Below the pieces are notes generated by a model. That model had not been told where the DNA came from and made no database searches. It saw only the letters and a list, made by a program, of their open reading frames with translations. From the NCBI GenBank assembly GCA_034519525.1, contig JAXHOJ010000038.1, positions 1 through 64,000 of the forward strand: a DNA stretch of 64,000 bases. Reading direction: 5' to 3'. This DNA comes from Gemmobacter sp034519525 (GTDB taxonomy: Bacteria; Pseudomonadota; Alphaproteobacteria; Rhodobacterales; Rhodobacteraceae). Below, one piece after another: positions 59,347-64,000 of the stretch (positions are counted from its first letter, which is position 1; each line of letters opens with the position of its first letter). Position numbers and translations under genes: made by a program.

Positions 59347-60636
59347 GTGATCGCCCCGCCCGCCCCCCGCAATTTGCAGGAAACCGGGCTGTCGGTGGTG
59401 ATGATGCGCGACATCCTGCTGAAAACCATTTTCCGCATGAATGTCTCGCTGGTCAGCCAGATCGCCCGCGTGATCTGCCTGCCGATCCAGCTGACGCAGG
59501 AACTGGTGGATATGGCGCGCGGCCAGCGCCTGCTGGAGGCCACCGGCACGCTGCACGCCACATCCGGCAACGAGATGGGCTATCAGCTGACCGATGCGGG
59601 CAAGGCCCGCGCGCTGGATGCCCTGACACAGTCGGAATATTACGGCGCCATGCCGGTGCCGCTGGAGGCCTATCGCGCGCAGGTCACGCGGCAATCGGTG
59701 CGCAACATGAAGCTGGGGCGCGATGCGCTGATGCGGGGCATGGGCCATCTGATCCTGCCCGAAGATCTGATCGGCAATCTGGGGCCTGCCGTGGGCTCGG
59801 GCCGGTCGATCCTGATGTATGGGCCGCCGGGCAATGGCAAATCCTCGATCTCGAACGGGATCCGCGACGCCCTGGGTGACCGGATCTATATCCCGCGCGC
59901 GGTGGAATATTCGGGGCAGGTCATCACGGTTTACGACCCGATCGTACATACGGCGGCAGAAGAAGAGGTGGATGATCCCAACAGCCTGCGCCGGACCTCC
60001 AACCGCTTTGACCGCCGCTATGTGCGCTGCCAGCGGCCTTCGGTCATCACCGGGGGCGAACTGACGCTGGACATGCTGGATCTGACCTACAACCCGGTCG
60101 CGCGCACCTACCAAGCGCCGCTGCAGATGAAATCGAACGGCGGCATCTTCATCGTCGACGACCTTGGCCGCCAGTCAGAACCACCGCAAAAGCTGGTGAA
60201 CCGCTGGATCGTGCCGCTGGAGGAAGGCCGCGATATCCTGCAGCTGCAATCGGGGGAAAAGTTCACCGTGCCCTTTGACACGCTGGTGATCTTTTCCACC
60301 AACTTTCACCCGAACGAGATTTTCGACGGTGCGGCGCTGCGGCGGATCTTCTTCAAGATCAAGATCGACGGGCCGAACCAGGAGAACTTCCTGAAGATCT
60401 TCGCCATGGTGGCGCGCAAGAAGAAGATGCCGCTGGATGAACGCGCGCTGATCCATCTGCTGAAGGTGAAATACCCGACCATCAACATGAATTTCGCCAA
60501 TTATCAGCCGGTCTTCCTGATCGACCAGATGATCGCGATCTGCGAGTTCGAGGGCATCCCCTACCAGATGACCCCCGAGCTGATCGACCGGGCCTGGGCC
60601 AACATGTTCGTGCGCGACGAGAAGATCGCCAAGTAA
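59347..60636 (+). CDS. AAA+ ATPase of the tad locus
   Basis: 429 residues. Walker A ILMYGPPGNGKSSISNGI (about residue 160), Walker B GGIFIVDDLGRQ, sensor LVIFSTNFHP and Arg finger region AALRRIFFKIKI. N-terminal part GLSVVMMRDILLKTIFRMNVSLVSQIARVICLPIQLTQELVDMARGQRLLEATGTL is conserved in this family. The GTG used here probably is not the true start: an ATG at 59306 (MNVQIT...) joins in frame if the C-run at 59322-59326 had one more C, giving PLALQQPAVIAPPAPRN. Role in pilus formation is inferred from neighbours. Confidence 0.82.
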   Translation: MIAPPAPRNLQETGLSVVMMRDILLKTIFRMNVSLVSQIARVICLPIQLTQELVDMARGQRLLEATGTLHATSGNEMGYQLTDAGKARALDALTQSEYYGAMPVPLEAYRAQVTRQSVRNMKLGRDALMRGMGHLILPEDLIGNLGPAVGSGRSILMYGPPGNGKSSISNGIRDALGDRIYIPRAVEYSGQVITVYDPIVHTAAEEEVDDPNSLRRTSNRFDRRYVRCQRPSVITGGELTLDMLDLTYNPVARTYQAPLQMKSNGGIFIVDDLGRQSEPPQKLVNRWIVPLEEGRDILQLQSGEKFTVPFDTLVIFSTNFHPNEIFDGAALRRIFFKIKIDGPNQENFLKIFAMVARKKKMPLDERALIHLLKVKYPTINMNFANYQPVFLIDQMIAICEFEGIPYQMTPELIDRAWANMFVRDEKIAK

Positions 60637-60671
60637 GCGCCCCCTCACCGGCAAGCGCCCCCTCACCCTGC

Positions 60672-60692
60672 CCTCTCCCCCGAGGGGAGAGG
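60672..60692 (+). terminator. Hairpin after the AAA+ ATPase gene
   Basis: CCTCTCCCC-CGA-GGGGAGAGG, a perfect 9-bp stem with a 3-nt loop, 35 bp after the stop. The flanking CCCTCACC...CCCTCTCCCC sequence looks like a dispersed repeat. Confidence 0.65.
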
Positions 60693-60745
60693 GGCGAACC
60701 GCCCCGGCGTCGCTTGGGGGTGGGAAGGGCAGACGCCTCCGGCGG

Positions 60746-60853
60746 GAGTATTTGGGAAGGAGCAATAGGCAGAAGTCTTGCGGGGGCGGAAAAACGGCGC
60801 GCCGTTTGGCCATCCCCGCTGATGGCTTGTGGTTTGCTCCTTCCCAAATACTC
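60746..60853. repeat. Inverted repeat with 19-bp perfect arms around a 16-bp palindrome
   Basis: GAGTATTTGGGAAGGAGCA (60746-60764) and its exact reverse complement (60835-60853) flank 70 bp that contain the perfect palindrome AAACGGCGCGCCGTTT (60792-60807). It lies between the ends of the ATPase gene and the convergent cyclo-ligase gene, so it may serve as a two-way terminator, or be a small non-autonomous repeat. Confidence 0.7.
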
Positions 60854-60893
60854 AAAACCCGGCCGCAGCCGGGTGCCGCGCCGGGCAGGTGTG

Positions 60894-61449
60894 TCAGGGA
60901 AACAGCAGGGTTTCGCTTTCGGTAATCAGCGCATCCAGCCGCTGGTCGGTGGGCTCGATCGGCAGATCGGCCAGTTCCTGCGCGGCGAAGGCAAAGCCTG
61001 CGGCCCATGTGGCCTGCCGGGCGCGCAGGCCTTCCAGCGTGCGGTCATAGAAGCCACCGCCATATCCCAGCCGGAAGCCGCGGCGATCCCAGCCGACCAG
61101 CGGCACGATCAGCACCTCGGGCGTCAGCCAGGGGCCTTCGGCCGGGATCCACGCGCCAAATTCGCCCTCGACCATCGGGCAATCCGGCGTCCACTGGCGA
61201 AAGCGCAGCGGCTGGCCCCTGCCGATGATCACCGGCACGCCCACCGGCCCGGCATGGGCGGCCATGGCGGGCAGCGGGTCAATCTCGGTGCGCATCGGCA
61301 TATAGCCCGACAAGGGGCGCGGCCCGCATGGGCCGCCAGCAGATCGGCCAGCAAGCTCGCCGCCTGCCCCTGCCCCTGCGGCAAAGGCCGTCTTGCGCGC
61401 GGCAAAGGCGGCCTTGCGCGCGGCGGCCTTGATTTCGGTGATGCGTCAT
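60894..61449 (-). pseudogene. 5-formyltetrahydrofolate cyclo-ligase, N-terminal frameshifts
   Basis: The C-terminal 138 residues are in one frame: GYMPMRTEIDPLPAM, GEFGAWIPAEG, EVLIVPLVGWDRRGFRLGYGGGFYDRTLEGLR (the ATP/folate-binding GYGGGFYDR motif) and DQRLDALITES. The N-terminus is split: ITEIKAAARKAAFAARKTAF and ASLLADLLAAHAGR appear in other frames, from an ATG that overlaps the MgtE stop. Converts 5-formyl-THF to methenyl-THF. Frame breaks near 61440, 61375 and 61320 are probably sequence errors. Confidence 0.78.
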
Positions 61450-62826
61450 AGCAGCACCACGGTGGCCAGCCCCAGAAAGGCAAAGAACCCGAACACATCG
61501 GTCATCGTGGTGACGAAGGTGCCAGAGGCCAGCGCCGGATCCAGCCCCATCCGGTCCAGCAGCAGTGGCACGATGGTGCCGGCCAGCGCCGCGATCAGCA
61601 GGTTGACGATCAACGCCGCCCCCAGCACCGCCCCCAGGGCAGGGCTGCCAAAGACGCCCCAGCCCACGGCCCCCATGATAAGCGCGAAGACCGCACCATT
61701 GATGAGCCCCACGCCCGCCTCCCGCCGCACCACACGCAGCGCGTTCGATCCGGTCAGATCGCGCGTGGCCAGCGCCCGCACCGCCACCGTCAGCGACTGG
61801 GTGCCCGCATTGCCGCCCATCGAGGCCACGATGGGCATCAGCGCCGCCAGTGCCACCAGCTGCGAAATGCTGGTTTCGAACAGCGAGATGACGAAGGCCG
61901 CCAAATTCGCCGTGACAAGGTTCACCAGCAGCCAGGGGATGCGGCTTTTCACCGTATCCAGCACCCCATCCGAGATCGAGCTTTCGTCGCCCACGCCGGC
62001 CAGGCGCAGCATGTCTTCCTCGTGTTCCTCGTCCAGCACGTTCATCGCGTCGTCGATGGTGATGACGCCCACCAGCCGGTCATTCGCATCCACCACCGGG
62101 CAGGAAATCAGGTGATACTGGTTGAAGATATAGGCGACATCGGCTTCCTCTTCCGTCGCCTCCACGGTGCGGAAACTGTCCTCGGCAATCTCGCGCAGGC
62201 GGGTTTCGCGGCGGGAGGACAGCAGGCGCCCCAGCGTCACATAGCCCACCGGGCTTCATCCGCGGATCGACCAGGATGACATGATAGAACTGATCGGGCA
62301 GCCATTCGGCGCCGCGCAGGTGGTCGATGGTTTCGCCCACGGTCCAGTGTTCGGGGGCCACCACCACCTCACGCTGCATCAGGCGGCCTGCGGTATATTC
62401 GGGATAGGCCAGCGCCTGTTCCACCGCGACGCGGTCTGAATCTTCCAGCGCGCGCAGGATGATGGCCTGCTGCGGCGCCTCCAGATCCTCGAGGATGTCC
62501 ACCACATCGTCGGTGTCCAGCTCGCGGACGGCTTCGGCCACCACCTCGCGCGGCAGGGCGGCGATCACCTCTTCCCGGATGGAATCGTCGATTTCCGACA
62601 GGATTTCGCCGTCGATTTCAGCCGCATAAAGCCGCAGGAAATCGCGCCGTTCGGCGGGGCCGATCTGTTCCAGCAGGTCAGCGATATCGGCGGCATGAAG
62701 GGGGGCAAGCAGGGCTGTCAGCCGGGTGGAATCATCCGCCTCGACCGCAGACATGATCGCAGTTACGCGGCGTGGATCCAATGCTTCATCCTCTTCCGTT
62801 TCCGGGGCTGCCCGCTGTTCTGCCAT
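61446..62826 (-). pseudogene. mgtE: Magnesium transporter MgtE, single frameshift
   Basis: N-domain LTALLAPLHAADIADLLEQIGPAERRDFLRLYA...LDTDDVVDILEDLEAPQQAIILRAL, CBS domains (YPEYTAGRLMQREVVVAPEHWTVGETIDHLR; ISCPVVDANDRLVGVITIDDAMNVL), then the membrane domain with MPIVASMGGNAGTQSLTVAVRALA (the Mg2+ pore signature) and LLLDRMGLDPALASGTFVTTMTDVFGFFAFLG. The only break is after DPRMKP: the G-run at 62251-62253 has one base too many, and removing it restores PVGYVTLGRLL. Almost certainly a homopolymer error. GAAGGAGG precedes the start. Confidence 0.88.
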
Positions 62827-62947
62827 CTTGCCTCCTTCGTGATTGCCGCGACCTTATGCGAAGCTGTTTCAAAGAAACAGGGTGCAGGGGAAATTTACCG
62901 CGCGCCACGAAGCGGTTAGTCTGCGGGCAACAGGCAAGGAGCATGTG

Positions 62948-64000
62948 ATGACCGATCTTGGGGCCGATCTTCTTCTGGGGCGCGTGCTGTCCTTCACCGC
63001 CGATCCCTTTACAGCCGGGCCAGAGGCCGCGCGCCAGGATGAGGCGGTGCTGATCGCCGGCGGGCGCGTGCAGGCGGTGGGGGCGGCGGATGCGCTGCGC
63101 CGGGCGCATCCGGGGGTGCGCGTCACCGATTATGGCGACCGGCTGATTTCGGCGGGCTTCATCGACGCGCATGTGCATTACCCGCAGACCGCGATCATCG
63201 CCAGCTGGGGCAAAAGGCTGATCGACTGGCTGAACAGCTATACCTTCCCCGAAGAAATGCGCTTTGCCGATCCGGCCTATGCCGCCGAAGTGGCCGACCG
63301 CTATCTGGATCTGACGCTGGCCCATGGCACCACGTCGGTCTGTTCCTATGCCACGATCCATCCGGCCTCGGTCGATGCGCTGTTCACGGCGGCGCAGGCG
63401 CGCGGGCAGCGGCTGTGGACGGGCAAGACCTGCATGGACCGCAACGCCCCCGAAGGCCTGCGCGACACGGCCCAAAGCGCATATGACGACAGTGCCGCCC
63501 TGCTGGCGAAATGGCACGGGGTGGATCGGCTGTCCTATGTCATCACCCCGCGCTTTTCGCCCACCTCCACCCCCGAACAGCTGGAGGCGCTGGGGGCACT
63601 GTGGGCGGCCAATCCGGGCTGCCTGATGCAGACGCATCTGAGCGAACAGCTGGACGAGATCGACTGGGTGAAGGGCCTCTATCCGCAGGCACGCGATTAT
63701 CTGGATACTTACGAGGCCTTTGGCCTGCTGGGCCGGGGCGGGCTTTATGGTCATGCCATCCATCTGGAAGACCGCGAAAAGGCCCGGCTGCGCGAAATGG
63801 ATGCAAGCCTGATCCACTGCCCGACCTCGAACACCTTCATCGGATCGGGGCTGTTCGACATGGGCGGGCTGAAGGCCGCCGGCCATCGCATCGGGCTGGC
63901 CACCGATACCGGCGGCGGGTCGTCGTTTTCGATGCTGCGCACCATGGCTGCCGCCTATGAGGTGGGACAGCTGAAAGGCCGCCCGCTGCACCCGGCAGAG
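62948..64000 (+). CDS. guaD: Guanine deaminase, 3'-truncated by window end
   Basis: 351 residues are visible without a stop. Amidohydrolase fold: metal ligands in GFIDAHVHYPQTAII (HxH, about residue 70), a conserved block LDLTLAHGTTSVCSYATIHP, MQTHLSEQLDEIDWVKGLYP (third His), LYGHAIHLEDREKARLREMDASLIHCPTSNTFIGSGLFDMG and LATDTGGGSSFSML (metal Asp). The TxLSEQ.DE and CPTSN motifs are those of guanine deaminase, which converts guanine to xanthine. Start at ATG after GGAGCATGTG. Divergent from MgtE. Confidence 0.9.
   Translation, partial: MTDLGADLLLGRVLSFTADPFTAGPEAARQDEAVLIAGGRVQAVGAADALRRAHPGVRVTDYGDRLISAGFIDAHVHYPQTAIIASWGKRLIDWLNSYTFPEEMRFADPAYAAEVADRYLDLTLAHGTTSVCSYATIHPASVDALFTAAQARGQRLWTGKTCMDRNAPEGLRDTAQSAYDDSAALLAKWHGVDRLSYVITPRFSPTSTPEQLEALGALWAANPGCLMQTHLSEQLDEIDWVKGLYPQARDYLDTYEAFGLLGRGGLYGHAIHLEDREKARLREMDASLIHCPTSNTFIGSGLFDMGGLKAAGHRIGLATDTGGGSSFSMLRTMAAAYEVGQLKGRPLHPAE

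Noticed and set aside
1..64000. CRISPR array or cas genes
   Set aside because: No regularly spaced direct repeats and no Cas-like proteins were seen; the repeats present are isolated pairs or gene-internal.

Overview
The window is high-GC alphaproteobacterial chromosome. Gene content and protein style (Flp/Tad pilus locus with an OmpA-type partner, Aap-type amino-acid transporter, NrsF-type anti-sigma factor, alphaproteobacterial lytic transglycosylases) point to the family Rhodobacteraceae; the genus cannot be fixed from the sequence alone.

Layout. (1) 1-815: end of an ECF sigma factor and its membrane anti-sigma factor. (2) 0.9-8.7 kb: a compact operon with an Fbp/Afu-type ABC importer (ATPase, binding protein, fused double permease), a metallo-beta-lactamase-fold protein (frame-disrupted), a Cys-dependent phosphatase, a LacI regulator and a YihS-like sugar isomerase; I infer uptake and processing of a phosphorylated or otherwise acidic sugar. 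(3) 8.8-18.4 kb: catabolic genes (two FAD oxidoreductases, SDR, two GntR regulators) ending in an acetoin/2-oxoacid dehydrogenase set (E1alpha, E1beta, AcoC-like lipoyl/hydrolase protein). (4) 18.5-23.3 kb, minus strand: FAD amine-type oxidoreductase, an unrecognised protein, RidA-like protein, SDR and an amino-acid ABC transporter whose permease is cut off at about 23.30 kb, where it abuts the 3' half of an oppositely oriented sugar ABC permease. (5) 23.3-28.7 kb: D-apiose-type catabolism (sugar permease fragment, apiose dehydrogenase, apionate lactonase-like protein, GntR regulator) facing a glycerate kinase.

(6) 28.88-43.83 kb: a 14.9-kb genomic island inserted in the 3' end of tRNA-Glu(UUC). 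It is bounded by 15-bp direct repeats of the tRNA end, has paired TGCTAAC arm sites near both ends and a tyrosine integrase next to the tRNA. Cargo: an HNH-related protein, a RarA-C-like protein with a second tyrosine recombinase, an AIPR anti-phage protein, a type III restriction-modification pair, an ImmA/IrrE-type metallopeptidase coupled to a class III nucleotide cyclase, an XRE regulator, a bacterial-PH membrane protein, and two ribbon-helix-helix proteins. This is a defence island; the peptidase-cyclase pair is the best candidate for an undescribed system.

(7) 43.8-48.4 kb: tRNA-Glu, a lytic transglycosylase (frameshifted), entericidin, a tRNA with UAA anticodon but a short variable loop, both subunits of a 3-oxoacid CoA-transferase, a small acetyltransferase, an SLT transglycosylase. 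(8) 48.8-60.6 kb: flp-tad pilus locus (pilin, CpaB, CpaC, OmpA-type protein, CpaE, CpaF, TadB, TadC, two TPR lipoproteins, prepilin peptidase, AAA+ ATPase). (9) 60.9-64.0 kb: 5-formyltetrahydrofolate cyclo-ligase, MgtE Mg2+ transporter, and the start of a guanine deaminase that runs off the window.

A quality warning: at least eight conserved genes carry one or more frame shifts, several at short homopolymers, clustered at 49.5-52.2 and 58.7-59.4 kb. These look like base-calling or assembly errors more than biology, and the head-to-head truncated permeases at 23.3 kb could be a mis-join.
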